DNA of 64,000 bases from Hafnia paralvei ATCC 29927 (GCF_001655005.1 NZ_LXET01000046.1:1-64000), one strand, 5' to 3'. Positions 17,416-26,725 are shown, counted from the first letter of the stretch. A program made the numbers and translations. Notes: generated from the letters alone by a model not told the origin.

Positions 17416-18705
17416 ATGACCCCAGCTGATATCGAGTTCGACCGCCGCCACATCTGGCATCCGTACACTTCTATGACCCATCCGCTACCGTGCTATCCAG
17501 TCACCTCCGCGCAAGGCTGCGAGCTACATTTGGACGATGGACGCCAGCTCGTTGACGGTATGTCTTCATGGTGGGCGGCGATCCATGGCTACAATCATCC
17601 AACGCTAAATCAGGCCATCACTCAGCAGCTATCAGCCATGTCACACGTGATGTTTGGCGGGATCACTCATCCCTCTGCCGTCACGCTCTGCCAGCGCTTA
17701 GTGGATATGACGCCGAAAGCGCTCGAATGTGTGTTCCTTGCCGATTCCGGTTCGGTCGCAGTCGAAGTTGCAATGAAAATGGCACTACAGTATTGGCATG
17801 CACGGGGTGAAAAACGACAGCGATTCTTGACGCTTAGTCACGGTTATCACGGCGATACCTTTGGCGCGATGTCGGTATGCGATCCACAAAATTCAATGCA
17901 TAGCTTGTATCAAGGTTATTTACCGGAGCATCTGTTCGCACCTGCGCCGCAATGTGCCTTTGATGATGAGTGGAAGGAAATAGACTTTGTTCCTTTTGCT
18001 CGTCTGTTAGCCGCGCATCATCAAGAAATTGCAGCGGTTATTCTTGAGCCTATCGTGCAAGGCGCTGGCGGAATGCGTTTCTATCACCCACGCTACCTCA
18101 AGCTAGTACGTGCAGCCTGTGAGCGCCATGGTGTGCTGCTGATCGCTGATGAAATCGCCACGGGCTTTGGTCGCACAGGCAAACTATTCGCCTGCGAACA
18201 TGCAGGGATCACTCCCGATATTCTCTGTTTAGGCAAAGCCATTACTGGGGGATATATGACGCTATCTGCAGCGATCACCACACGAAATGTGGCTGAAACC
18301 ATCAGCAATGGTGAAGCCGGATGCTTCATGCATGGACCAACGTTTATGGGAAATCCTCTGGCCTGCGCGACGGCCGTAGCCAGTATGGATATTCTTGCCA
18401 GCGGAGAGTGGAGATCGCAGGTGAATGCCATTGAGCAACAGCTTAAGCAGCAGTTGTTGCCACTTGCTGAACATCCGCAGGTGAAACAGGCTCGTGTTTT
18501 GGGCGCTATTGGTGTGATTGAAACGCATAAATCAGTCAATATGGCAAATTTACAACGCTATTTCGTTGAGCAAGGCGTTTGGGTACGCCCATTTGGCAAG
18601 CTCATTTATCTGATGCCACCGTACATTATTTCTCCCCAACAGCTTAGCCAATTAACCCGCGCTGTTACTGGAGCGCTGGATATAAGCTCGCATTTCCTCG
18701 ACTAA
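17416..18705 (+). CDS. bioA: Adenosylmethionine-8-amino-7-oxononanoate aminotransferase
   Basis: PLP class III aminotransferase making 7,8-diaminopelargonate with SAM as amino donor. Hallmarks: RHIWHPYTSM at the N-terminus, DGMSSWWAAIHGY, LIADEIATGFGRTG, and the PLP lysine in CLGKAITGGYMTLSA. 429 residues. Divergent from bioBFCD across the BirA operator. A hairpin follows the stop codon. Confidence 0.96.
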   Translation: MTPADIEFDRRHIWHPYTSMTHPLPCYPVTSAQGCELHLDDGRQLVDGMSSWWAAIHGYNHPTLNQAITQQLSAMSHVMFGGITHPSAVTLCQRLVDMTPKALECVFLADSGSVAVEVAMKMALQYWHARGEKRQRFLTLSHGYHGDTFGAMSVCDPQNSMHSLYQGYLPEHLFAPAPQCAFDDEWKEIDFVPFARLLAAHHQEIAAVILEPIVQGAGGMRFYHPRYLKLVRAACERHGVLLIADEIATGFGRTGKLFACEHAGITPDILCLGKAITGGYMTLSAAITTRNVAETISNGEAGCFMHGPTFMGNPLACATAVASMDILASGEWRSQVNAIEQQLKQQLLPLAEHPQVKQARVLGAIGVIETHKSVNMANLQRYFVEQGVWVRPFGKLIYLMPPYIISPQQLSQLTRAVTGALDISSHFLD

Positions 18706-18723
18706 ATCCCCCCTTGCTCTCAA

Positions 18724-18768
18724 ACATCTACTCGGCGTTCTCTTCTGCGGGATAGCTGAGTAGATGTC
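18724..18768 (+). terminator. Hairpin downstream of bioA
   Basis: Arms acatctactcggc and gctgagtagatgt pair over 13 bp (one G-T pair). The following tract is only T-rich (ctgctcttatt), so termination is likely but not certain. Confidence 0.45.
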
Positions 18769-18934
18769 TGCTCTTATTCCTCATATTTTCTCATTCCCGT
18801 CTATCCTTATTTGGTTACTCATTCGCCAAGCTGAATGCTGGCCTAGATTTTGCTTTTACTCATACTCGCGATAACGATAGTTCGCGCCCACGAGCGCAAC
18901 ACCGCCAATAACAAGATTAGACAGGGGTTTTACT

Positions 18935-20698
18935 ATGAATAAATGGCCTATGGCTCTGGCGCTATCAGCGCTCTCTTTAGCACTCTTTCAGGGCGCCTAT
19001 GCGGCCTCAATGCCCGCCGTTGAAGCAAAAAACGGGATGGTAGTAAGTTCTCAGCATCTCGCCTCGCAGGTTGGTGTTGATATTCTAAAAATGGGCGGCA
19101 ACGCAATTGATGCCGCCGTGGCCGTGGGCTATGCGCAGGCGGTGGTTAACCCCTGCTGCGGTAACATCGGCGGCGGCGGGTTTATGACGATCCACTTAGC
19201 CAACGGCGAAAACACTTTTATTAACTTCCGTGAAACTGCTCCGGCAGCAGCCAGTGCCAATATGTATCTCGATGAAAAAGGCGCCGTGAAAAAAGGCGCT
19301 AGCCTCTATGGCTATCTGGCCTCGGGCGTTCCGGGAACCGTGCTAGGACTTGATACCGCTCAGCGAAAATACGGTAAGCTGACTCGCCAACAGGTAATGG
19401 CCCCCGCAATCAAGCTGGCGCGTGAAGGTTTTATTCTTAATCGTGGCGATACCGATATCTTAGACACCACCATCGCAAAATTTCGTGATGATCCGGAAGC
19501 TGCCCGTATTTTTCTACGCAAAGACGGCGAACCATTTCAGCCCGGCGATCGCCTGATTCAAACCGACTTAGCCAACACGTTAGAAGCGATTGCTCAAAAC
19601 GGGCCGGATGCGTTCTACCACGGAAAAATTCCGCAGGCCGTTGAGACCGCAGCGAAAAAAGGCGGCGGCATTCTCACGGCCCAAGACTTTGCTAATTATC
19701 GCATTGCAGAAACAGCACCGATTACCTGCTCCTATCGTGGATATGAATTTGTTTCCGCACCACCGCCGAGCTCAGGGGGTGTAACGCTGTGTGAAATCCT
19801 GAATGTTCTGGAAGGCTACGACCTGAAGACATCCGGTTTTAACTCAGCACAAACCATCCACACCATGACCGAAGCAATGCGCCATGCCTATATGGATCGC
19901 AATACGTTCTTGGGCGATCCGGCATTTGTCAAAAACCCAACGGAGAAGCTACTGAGCAAAGAGTATGCGGTAGAGATCCGTAAACAGATCCAACCCGAAA
20001 CCGCAACACCTTCCAGCAAGGTTCAACCGGGTATGGAGCCGCATGAAAAGCCCGAAACTACGCACTATTCGATTGTCGACCACAATGGCAATGCCGTTTC
20101 AACCACCTATACCATTAATGGACGTTTTGGTTCGGTGGTGATTGCACCGGGCACTGGTTTCTTCCTCAATGACGAAATGGATGATTTCACCGTCAAAGTG
20201 GGCGAGCAAAATATGTATGGGTTAGTACAAGGCGCGACCAACGCCATCGCGCCGGGTAAACGCCCGCTGTCATCCATGACGCCAACGCTGGTAACGAAAG
20301 ATGGCAAAGTGTTTATGGTCGTAGGCTCGCCAGGCGGTTCACGTATCATCACCATCACGTTGCAAACGGTATTGAACGTTATCGATCATGGAATGGCGCC
20401 ACAGGAAGCCGTAGATGCACCACGCATTCATCACCAATGGCTGCCAGATGAGGTTTATTTCGAACAGCGCGGACTTTCACCTGATACACAAAAATTACTG
20501 CAGGAACGCGGTTATAAATTAGTGGAGCAAACCCCTTGGGGCGCTGCTGAACTGATTATGGTCGGTTTGCCAGGAGCAGCCGGAGTAAGTTCGGAGAGTT
20601 CCGGCAATGACTCTGCGGTATCGGGTAAAGTACGAGAAGGGTTTATCTACGGCGCAAACGACGTCCGTCGCCCATCAGGTTCTGCCGTCGGATATTAA
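18935..20698 (+). CDS. ggt: Gamma-glutamyltransferase
   Basis: Periplasmic N-terminal-nucleophile hydrolase that cleaves and transfers the gamma-glutamyl group of glutathione. A signal peptide (WPMALALSALSLALFQGAYA) is followed by the large chain; autocleavage is expected before the threonine of TTHYSIVDHNGNAVSTTYT at about residue 386. GNIGGGGF, SSGG and PGGSRI substrate-binding motifs are intact. 587 residues, near E. coli length. Preceded by a 230-bp spacer and an aggggt ribosome-binding site; single gene. Confidence 0.95.
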   Translation: MNKWPMALALSALSLALFQGAYAASMPAVEAKNGMVVSSQHLASQVGVDILKMGGNAIDAAVAVGYAQAVVNPCCGNIGGGGFMTIHLANGENTFINFRETAPAAASANMYLDEKGAVKKGASLYGYLASGVPGTVLGLDTAQRKYGKLTRQQVMAPAIKLAREGFILNRGDTDILDTTIAKFRDDPEAARIFLRKDGEPFQPGDRLIQTDLANTLEAIAQNGPDAFYHGKIPQAVETAAKKGGGILTAQDFANYRIAETAPITCSYRGYEFVSAPPPSSGGVTLCEILNVLEGYDLKTSGFNSAQTIHTMTEAMRHAYMDRNTFLGDPAFVKNPTEKLLSKEYAVEIRKQIQPETATPSSKVQPGMEPHEKPETTHYSIVDHNGNAVSTTYTINGRFGSVVIAPGTGFFLNDEMDDFTVKVGEQNMYGLVQGATNAIAPGKRPLSSMTPTLVTKDGKVFMVVGSPGGSRIITITLQTVLNVIDHGMAPQEAVDAPRIHHQWLPDEVYFEQRGLSPDTQKLLQERGYKLVEQTPWGAAELIMVGLPGAAGVSSESSGNDSAVSGKVREGFIYGANDVRRPSGSAVGY

Positions 20699-20720
20699 TC
20701 TGTACCACATTATCGCTTTC

Positions 20721-20742
20721 TGCCCCTAAGAGATTAGGGGCA
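20721..20742 (+). terminator. Hairpin downstream of ggt
   Basis: Perfect 9-bp stem tgcccctaa/ttaggggca with a gaga tetraloop, 23 bp past the ggt stop codon. No U tract follows directly. Confidence 0.5.
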
Positions 20743-20884
20743 TCGCCCCCTTATAGCGCTTTATCTGTTAGAATACCTTTTCTTTTTTTCGTGCTGATGT
20801 GCACAGCAACATCAATGGACGAAAACTTCTCAACGTCTAATTGCTGCCATTTTCCTTTCAAACGATGAAGAAGAGATCAAGATA

Positions 20885-23800
20885 ATGCCGTCAGTTTCCT
20901 ATGACCGGACACAGGTTGCTCAATGGCTTGGTCATGCGACCTTAGCTAAGGCACGAGACTATTCTCGCGCCGTTTCGCAACTACACTGGCAAGGTAATAT
21001 GCTTACTGCCAAGGTACAGGGAACCGAGCGCCGCCCCTACGCGGTCGCCATCTATTTTCACAACAAACAAAATCAATTACGTATTGAAGGCGAATGTTCC
21101 TGCCCTGTCGGCTTTAACTGCAAGCACGTTGCTGCCGTTCTATTGGCCGGTCTTGAAGAACAAGAAACGACCTCAACCGGAGCGCGTCCGGAACTTTTAC
21201 GCTGGTTAGAAGCCTTTCGTGCACAGCAAATAACGCCAGCGTCTGCCAAAAAGCCGACGCAAACCTTAGCCTATGTTTTAGCCTGGTCAGAACATCGCCA
21301 GCATCATGAGATCCGTTTATTTAAAGCCAAATTAGATAAAGACGGCTCAATTCGAAGCATTGATCAGCAGTGGAATAACATTGAGCCTGCGCTATCCAAG
21401 CCCCCCAAATTTGTTACGCCTGAAGATTTTCAAATTTTGCGCGAACTCTGGCTGGAGCGCCCGCGCAACGGTATAGCGGCATTTGAACTTCAGGGCAACA
21501 GCGGCTCAGAGCTTATTCGTAAAATGATGGCCACGGGCCGTTTCTTTGTCAGTGATTCCAATGAACCTTTATATCTCGGTGAACCTCGTTCAGGTGATAT
21601 CCAATGGCAGAGACTCCCCGATAACCGCCTGCGTCCCGTGTTGCAAACACAACCACAGGCCTCCGTTGTGTTACCGACAACTCCCCCGTGGTATATCGAT
21701 ACGCAAAGTGGTGAAGCCGGAGTGGCTGAGCTAGCCAAACCATTTCCCCAGTTGGACGAATTTCTATCCATGCCACCGATCTCGCTTGGCGAAGCACCTT
21801 TGGTTGCCGCCGTGCTCGGTGAAATTGCGCCTGAACTACCGCAGCCACCAACGGTAACATCATCAGATCTCCGAGTGATTGATGTCGAGCCGGTGCCGGT
21901 ACTCAAACTCGATACCCAAAATGTCTATATGGGTGGCTTTGGCAACTATGGTTATCGTAACTGGCCGCTCGATTTTGCCACCTTCAGCTTTGATTATGAG
22001 GGGATCAGCGTCGATCCGAAGCATGACACGACACTGTTTCCGTCTGACGACGGCAGCGTGATTCAGATCCAGCGTCGTATTGAAATTGAAAAGCGACGGG
22101 CTAAAGAGCTGAAAAACTGCGGCCTAGAGCCCATCATATTAAGTGATAAAACCCGCCCACCCACGTTACCTGCCGATATTTATGGTCTTCCGAGCCCAGA
22201 AAGTTGGCCACTGTTTGTCAGCCATACCTTGCCAACGCTGGAAAATAAAGGCTGGCGCATCGTCATGACGCGTGACTCTAGCTTTAATGTTATTGATATC
22301 AATGATATCAGCGGCAGTGTGCAATCTTCTGAAGAGGGTTGGTTTGACGTTGAAATGGGGATTTTGGTGGGTGAACGCACCGTACGATTAGAGCCACTGC
22401 TCGCAGATCTGTTTCGACGAGACCGTCGCTGGCTAGACGGTGAGTTAGAAAATATCGCCGACGATGAAGGTATTATTCTTAGCACAGAACAAGGTGAACG
22501 TTTACGCATCGCCGCTAACCGCTTGAAGCCCGTCGTTCGTGTACTGGTTGACCTCTTTGCTCAGCTTGGCAACGGCACGGGAACACTTAAAGTTTCATCT
22601 CTCGATGCGGGTCGTTTAGCCGCGTTAAGCGATACCGGGCGCTGGCAGTTTCACGGCGACACCTCGATTCAGGAGTTGGCACAACGTCTTCAGGACGGGC
22701 CCAGATTGCAGCTGGTTCCCATTCCTCTTGGATTGCAGGCAACGCTGCGCAGCTATCAGCATCAAGGTTTAAGCTGGATGCAGTTCTTACGCCAGCACGA
22801 TATTTCCGGTGTTCTCGCCGATGACATGGGTCTAGGAAAAACGGTACAAACGCTGGCGCACATACTTGCTGAAAAAGAAGCGGGACGGCTCGATCGCCCT
22901 GCTCTGATCGTCGTGCCGACAACGCTGGTACATAACTGGCGCGAAGAGGCTGCACGCTTCACGCCAGACCTCAACGTACTGGTTCTCAACGGCCCGCAGC
23001 GCAAAGAACATTTTGATCAGATAGATCAGTTTGATTTGATCCTTACCACCTATTCGCTACTGTGGCGCGATCAAAAAGTGCTGACCCAGCACGATTACCA
23101 CCTATTGATCCTTGATGAAGCACAGTATGTAAAAAACGCGACTACGCGTGCGGCGACGGCATTAAGGGATTTAAATGCCCGTCATCGACTGTGCTTAACC
23201 GGTACGCCGTTGGAGAATCATCTAGGAGAAATATGGTCGTTGTTCGATTTCCTGCTGCCAGGATTCTTGGGTAGCCAAAAAGAGTTTAATCAGCGCTGGC
23301 GTGTCCCTATTGAAAGGGATGGAGATAATGTCAGACGCGATCTCCTCGTACGTCGCATTCGACCATTTATGCTACGCCGTCGCAAAGATGATGTCGCTAC
23401 CGAGCTGCCACCAAAGACTACGCTATTACGTACCGTTGAACTTAAAGGCTCGCAGCGCGATCTCTACGAAACCGTACGTACTGCCATGCAGGAGAAAGTA
23501 CGCACCGCGATAGATTCACAAGGCATGGCACGCAGCCACATTATCGTCTTAGACGCCCTGCTGAAGCTGCGACAGGTATGCTGCGATCCGCGCTTGGTGA
23601 ATCTAGAAAAGGCGGCTTTAGTCAAAGAGTCAGCCAAGCTCGAGCTCCTCCTTGAACTCTTGCCGGAAATGATTGAAGAAGGCCGCCGCATTTTGCTGTT
23701 TTCTCAATTCACCGGCATGCTCGATTTGATTTCTCAAGCGCTAGATAAAGCAGGTATCGCCTATGTGACGTTGACAGGCTCAACGGCCGATCGTCATGCA

Positions 23801-24142
23801 CCTGTGCAACGTTTCCAGCGAGGGGAAGTTCCTCTGTTCTTGATCAGTCTGAAAGCGGGTGGCGTGGGCTTAAACTTGACCGCAGCCGATACGGTCATAC
23901 ATTACGACCCTTGGTGGAACCCTGCCGCAGAGAATCAGGCTACCGATCGTGCACACCGCATGGGGCAAGATAAGCCTGTCTTTGTTTATAAACTGATTGC
24001 CGCTGGCAGCATTGAAGAGAAAATCGTGGCACTGCAGGATAAAAAAGCAGCGTTGGCAAACAGTATTTTATCTGAAGATAGCAGTGGAACGACCAAATTC
24101 TCCGCCGACGATCTTAGCGCTCTGTTTGAACCTATGCCCTAA
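20885..24142 (+). CDS. SWIM zinc-finger SNF2-family DEAD/DEAH helicase
   Basis: A 1085-residue protein with an N-terminal SWIM zinc finger (CxC at 71-73, CKH at 79-81), a long middle region of about 500 residues without a motif I recognise, and a C-terminal SNF2 ATPase. Walker A is DDMGLGKT at about residue 647, motif II is DEAQ at about 743, and the helicase C-terminal lobe contains LISLKAGGVGLNLTAADTVIHYDPWWNP and QATDRAHRMGQ. This is the architecture of bacterial RapA/HepA-related Snf2 proteins. It probably translocates on DNA; no specific role is known to me. Alone between ggt and ybhA, where E. coli has other genes. Confidence 0.88.
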   Translation: MPSVSYDRTQVAQWLGHATLAKARDYSRAVSQLHWQGNMLTAKVQGTERRPYAVAIYFHNKQNQLRIEGECSCPVGFNCKHVAAVLLAGLEEQETTSTGARPELLRWLEAFRAQQITPASAKKPTQTLAYVLAWSEHRQHHEIRLFKAKLDKDGSIRSIDQQWNNIEPALSKPPKFVTPEDFQILRELWLERPRNGIAAFELQGNSGSELIRKMMATGRFFVSDSNEPLYLGEPRSGDIQWQRLPDNRLRPVLQTQPQASVVLPTTPPWYIDTQSGEAGVAELAKPFPQLDEFLSMPPISLGEAPLVAAVLGEIAPELPQPPTVTSSDLRVIDVEPVPVLKLDTQNVYMGGFGNYGYRNWPLDFATFSFDYEGISVDPKHDTTLFPSDDGSVIQIQRRIEIEKRRAKELKNCGLEPIILSDKTRPPTLPADIYGLPSPESWPLFVSHTLPTLENKGWRIVMTRDSSFNVIDINDISGSVQSSEEGWFDVEMGILVGERTVRLEPLLADLFRRDRRWLDGELENIADDEGIILSTEQGERLRIAANRLKPVVRVLVDLFAQLGNGTGTLKVSSLDAGRLAALSDTGRWQFHGDTSIQELAQRLQDGPRLQLVPIPLGLQATLRSYQHQGLSWMQFLRQHDISGVLADDMGLGKTVQTLAHILAEKEAGRLDRPALIVVPTTLVHNWREEAARFTPDLNVLVLNGPQRKEHFDQIDQFDLILTTYSLLWRDQKVLTQHDYHLLILDEAQYVKNATTRAATALRDLNARHRLCLTGTPLENHLGEIWSLFDFLLPGFLGSQKEFNQRWRVPIERDGDNVRRDLLVRRIRPFMLRRRKDDVATELPPKTTLLRTVELKGSQRDLYETVRTAMQEKVRTAIDSQGMARSHIIVLDALLKLRQVCCDPRLVNLEKAALVKESAKLELLLELLPEMIEEGRRILLFSQFTGMLDLISQALDKAGIAYVTLTGSTADRHAPVQRFQRGEVPLFLISLKAGGVGLNLTAADTVIHYDPWWNPAAENQATDRAHRMGQDKPVFVYKLIAAGSIEEKIVALQDKKAALANSILSEDSSGTTKFSADDLSALFEPMP

Positions 24143-24251
24143 GCTCAACGGCAGTTTTACATTTTTCAAATTAGCGTGTGGGTGTAATATTCAGGTGAAA
24201 ATATCACGCTAATTATAATCAGAATGACTATTACCCATTAAAGGAACGTTT

Positions 24252-25070
24252 ATGAGCTACCGCATGATTGCACTTGATTTGGACGGTACCCTGCTGACGA
24301 GTCGTAAGCAGATACTACCAGAATCGTTGGCTGCACTAGATTTGGCACGTAAAGCGGGTCTAGAAGTGATGATTGTTACGGGACGCCACCATATTGCGAT
24401 TCATCCTTTCTATCAGGCTCTGAAATTAACAACTCCAGCGATTTGCTGTAATGGCACCTATCTATATGACTATCAGGCGCGCAGCGTTTTAGCATCAAAT
24501 CCGTTGGCTCCCGCTCAAGCCCACCAAGTTTTAGATCGTTTAGATCAAATGAATATCCACGGCCTGATGTACGTTGACGACGCCATGCTATACCAGCAAA
24601 CCAGCGGGCATGTGATTCGCTCACATGCATGGGCCGAGTCATTGCCTGAAAATCAGCGTCCGACACTCATTCAGGTCGATAGCCTGCAACAAGCCGCTAA
24701 TGATGTGAAATCTATCTGGAAATTTGCGACCTCAGACGCCGATATCGCTAAACTTCGCGCCTTTGCCGACGGCGTTGAAGCCGATTTGGGACTGACCTGC
24801 GAGTGGTCGTGGCACGATCAGGTCGATGTGGCTCAATCAGGTAACAGCAAAGGAAATCGCCTAGCCGAATACGTCGCGTCACGCGGCATTGACATGTCTG
24901 AAGTGATTGCTTTTGGCGATAACTTTAATGATATCAGTATGCTAGAAAATGTCGGACTTGGTGTTGCTATGGGCAACAGCGCCGATGAAGTCAAAGCGCG
25001 CGCTAAAGCAGTGATTGGTGGAAATGAAGAAACCTCAATTGCCGACTTCCTAAAACAAAACGTTCTATAG
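24252..25070 (+). CDS. ybhA: Pyridoxal phosphatase, HAD-superfamily Cof type
   Basis: A 272-residue HAD phosphatase. Motif I is ALDLDGTLLTS, motif II VTGRH, and motif IV GDNFNDISML; the SWHDQVDVAQSGNSKG lysine is motif III. The central cap (HGLMYVDDAMLYQ, WSWHDQ) is characteristic of E. coli YbhA, which dephosphorylates PLP and other small phosphates. aaagga precedes the ATG. In E. coli ybhA also neighbours modC; here a TisB-like locus lies between them. Confidence 0.92.
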   Translation: MSYRMIALDLDGTLLTSRKQILPESLAALDLARKAGLEVMIVTGRHHIAIHPFYQALKLTTPAICCNGTYLYDYQARSVLASNPLAPAQAHQVLDRLDQMNIHGLMYVDDAMLYQQTSGHVIRSHAWAESLPENQRPTLIQVDSLQQAANDVKSIWKFATSDADIAKLRAFADGVEADLGLTCEWSWHDQVDVAQSGNSKGNRLAEYVASRGIDMSEVIAFGDNFNDISMLENVGLGVAMGNSADEVKARAKAVIGGNEETSIADFLKQNVL

Positions 25071-25111
25071 TTTCAATTCGATAGCAGCATTTTCAGACTT
25101 ATTCTTTAAGG

Positions 25112-25137
25112 GTGAGGGAGAAGTGTTATTCCCTCAC
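25112..25137. terminator. Hairpin between ybhA and the TisB-like gene
   Basis: gtgaggga/tccctcac arms with a 10-nt loop. It could end ybhA (+) or the toxin transcript (-); neither side has a good U tract, so strength is uncertain. Confidence 0.4.
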
Positions 25138-25173
25138 GCCTTAGCTACGTTTCAACTGCCTGTTCTGAAAATG

Positions 25174-25251
25174 CTAGAACAGCAAGTCAATCAGCCGCAT
25201 CGCTGCGACAATGAATTCTAAAACAACAATAATTGCTGATAGTAGACTCAC
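25174..25251 (-). CDS. TisB-like small membrane toxin
   Basis: A 25-codon ORF starting with GTG, seven bases after a strong agggag ribosome-binding site (25259-25264). The peptide is one hydrophobic helix. It aligns without gaps to E. coli TisB with 10 of 25 identical positions by eye, including the core IVAAMRLID against IVAALQLLD of TisB. TisB inserts in the inner membrane, dissipates the proton motive force and promotes persister formation. A longer in-frame reading to 25356 exists but lacks ribosome-binding sites at its ATGs; it may correspond to the TisA-like leader. SOS box upstream and an antisense RNA gene opposite support the call. Confidence 0.8.
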   Translation of the reverse strand: MSLLSAIIVVLEFIVAAMRLIDLLF

Positions 25252-25330
25252 CCGTTTGCTCCCTGCATCAAGGAGCATGATACTGGCACGGTTTACCTTC
25301 ACACTGCCTATCGCCATACCAAGATCACAT

Positions 25331-25351
25331 GTTAGGGCGATCGTACCATGC
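25331..25351 (-). promoter_or_regulatory. Antisense RNA target site in the toxin leader
   Basis: The minus-strand leader here is complementary to the first 21 nt of the predicted sRNA (25550-25570): all 21 positions pair, two of them G-U. It begins about 80 nt upstream of the toxin start and about 87 nt into the mRNA. In E. coli IstR-1 pairs with a similar distant standby site of tisB. Confidence 0.75.
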
Positions 25352-25439
25352 TCCAAGCCAAGGCACTGACCAGCACCACCCGCATCAGCTAGGACTTAAG
25401 AAATCATTACCCCTTAACATGGTAATCCGCACCTAACAG

Positions 25440-25459
25440 AACTGATTATATATACAGTT
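25440..25459 (-). promoter_or_regulatory. LexA (SOS) box and promoter of the TisB-like gene
   Basis: aactgattatatatacagtt has CTG-N10-CAG with an alternating AT core, a near-ideal LexA site. A minus-strand TATAAT (complement of 25445-25450) lies inside it, so LexA would sit on the -10 element. Predicted transcription start is about 25437. Confidence 0.85.
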
Positions 25460-25512
25460 ATTTATCTTTGTATATTCACATTGTTTTACATCATTCTTAA
25501 GATACAGGCATA

Positions 25513-25549
25513 TTGCAGAATGAGTGAATCTATCGTTATACTCCTGTTC
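25513..25549 (+). promoter_or_regulatory. Promoter of the antisense sRNA
   Basis: TTGCAG (25513-25518) and TATACT (25537-25542) with an 18-bp spacer. The expected start is 25549-25550, exactly where complementarity to the toxin leader begins. No LexA box overlaps it, which suggests constitutive expression. Confidence 0.7.
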
Positions 25550-25647
25550 GTTAGGGTGATCGTGCCATGCATAATTTACCTTCGGCAACCAACCGACAGG
25601 TAATGCATAACAAAAAACTCCGCTAAAATGCGGAGTTTTTTGTTTTT
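25550..25647 (+). ncRNA. IstR-like antisense sRNA (antitoxin RNA)
   Basis: Predicted RNA of about 95 nt. Its 5' end (25550-25570) pairs with the toxin leader; a small hairpin with a ttcgg loop lies near 25575-25600; it ends in a strong rho-independent terminator. Promoter and terminator are both readable. Not similar in sequence to E. coli IstR-1 as far as I can recall, only in arrangement. Confidence 0.72.
25612..25647. terminator. Bidirectional terminator, antisense sRNA and modC
   Basis: aaaaaactccgc/gcggagtttttt with a taaaat loop, flanked by T runs on the plus strand and A runs on the other side. It ends the sRNA rightward and modCBA leftward. Confidence 0.9.
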
Positions 25648-25661
25648 ATGATTCTCTGATT

Positions 25662-26720
25662 TTAACGGCTAATAGACACGCTTTTTATCTGCGCATAAAG
25701 CTGCTGGCCGGCGTGGATATTCAAGTCATCTCGAGCCCACGGTGTAATACGCGCCCAAAGAATCGCATTCCCTACCGATAGCTTCACTTCTACCTGACCA
25801 TCGACATCCAGACACTCAAGTACTGTGGCCGCTAGTATATTGCGAATACTGCTCGCCACAGGCGGTTCAGGCACTAAAGAAACATCGGCGGCATTGATGC
25901 GGATACGTAAATGGGTTTGTGGCTGCACATCCAATTTTCCCACCCAAATATGCTGTGAGCCCACAGACAGCGCCGTCATCGCATAGGATTCATGGTGCTT
26001 TAACACACTCACGTTCAGCACGCTGCTCTGCTCTTCTTTCTGCAGCCATGGGCGCAAGGCGCTGCTAGCCCATACGTCTTCGAGCAAACCAAATGCCCGA
26101 ACTTTTCCTTGATCAAGCAGCAACACATGATCCGCTAACTGAAGGATCTCATCCATACTATGGCTGACGTACAAGATCGGAATATTGACGTCCTGCGCCA
26201 AACGCTCCAGATAGGGCAACAGCTCGCGTTTACGTGGTAAATCCAGCGAAGCTAACGGCTCATCCATCAGCATCACTTCGGGTGCTGTGAGTAACGCGCG
26301 ACCAATCGCAACACGCTGCTTTTCGCCTCCCGATAAGCTGAAGGGAAAACGGTCTAGTAACGCCTCAATACCCAGTAATCGCACGATACTGTCAAACTGC
26401 GAGCGCATTGAATCAGCCATGCCATATTCCAAATTTCCACGCACCCGATAGTGTGGAAACAACCGCGCGTCTTGAAACACGTAACCGATGCGACGCTTTT
26501 CTGGCGGTAGACAGATACGGCGTTGGCAATCAACCAGCGCTCGTCCGTTCAGGATAACTGAGCCTTTCTGCGGACGAGTAAGCCCGCCAATCACGTTGAT
26601 GAGCGACGTTTTTCCCGCACCGGATAGGCCAAAAATGGCGGTGATCCCCTTTGAAGGAAGGGTCGCTTTAACGTCTAAATTCAGATCGCCAAGGCGCTGA
26701 TGAATATCAAGTTCTAACAT
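25662..26720 (-). CDS. modC: Molybdate ABC transporter ATP-binding protein
   Basis: 352-residue ATPase of the molybdate importer. Walker A GLSGAGKTS, the Q loop in GYVFQDARLFPHY, the ABC signature LSGGEKQR and Walker B VMLMDEPLASLD are intact, and a C-terminal Mop domain (from about residue 290) binds oxyanion. The frame is open to 26813, but ATG 26720 (MLELDIHQRL) matches E. coli and begins five bases after the modB stop. Third gene of modABC. Confidence 0.95.
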   Translation of the reverse strand: MLELDIHQRLGDLNLDVKATLPSKGITAIFGLSGAGKTSLINVIGGLTRPQKGSVILNGRALVDCQRRICLPPEKRRIGYVFQDARLFPHYRVRGNLEYGMADSMRSQFDSIVRLLGIEALLDRFPFSLSGGEKQRVAIGRALLTAPEVMLMDEPLASLDLPRKRELLPYLERLAQDVNIPILYVSHSMDEILQLADHVLLLDQGKVRAFGLLEDVWASSALRPWLQKEEQSSVLNVSVLKHHESYAMTALSVGSQHIWVGKLDVQPQTHLRIRINAADVSLVPEPPVASSIRNILAATVLECLDVDGQVEVKLSVGNAILWARITPWARDDLNIHAGQQLYAQIKSVSISR

Positions 26721-26725
26721 GCGTC

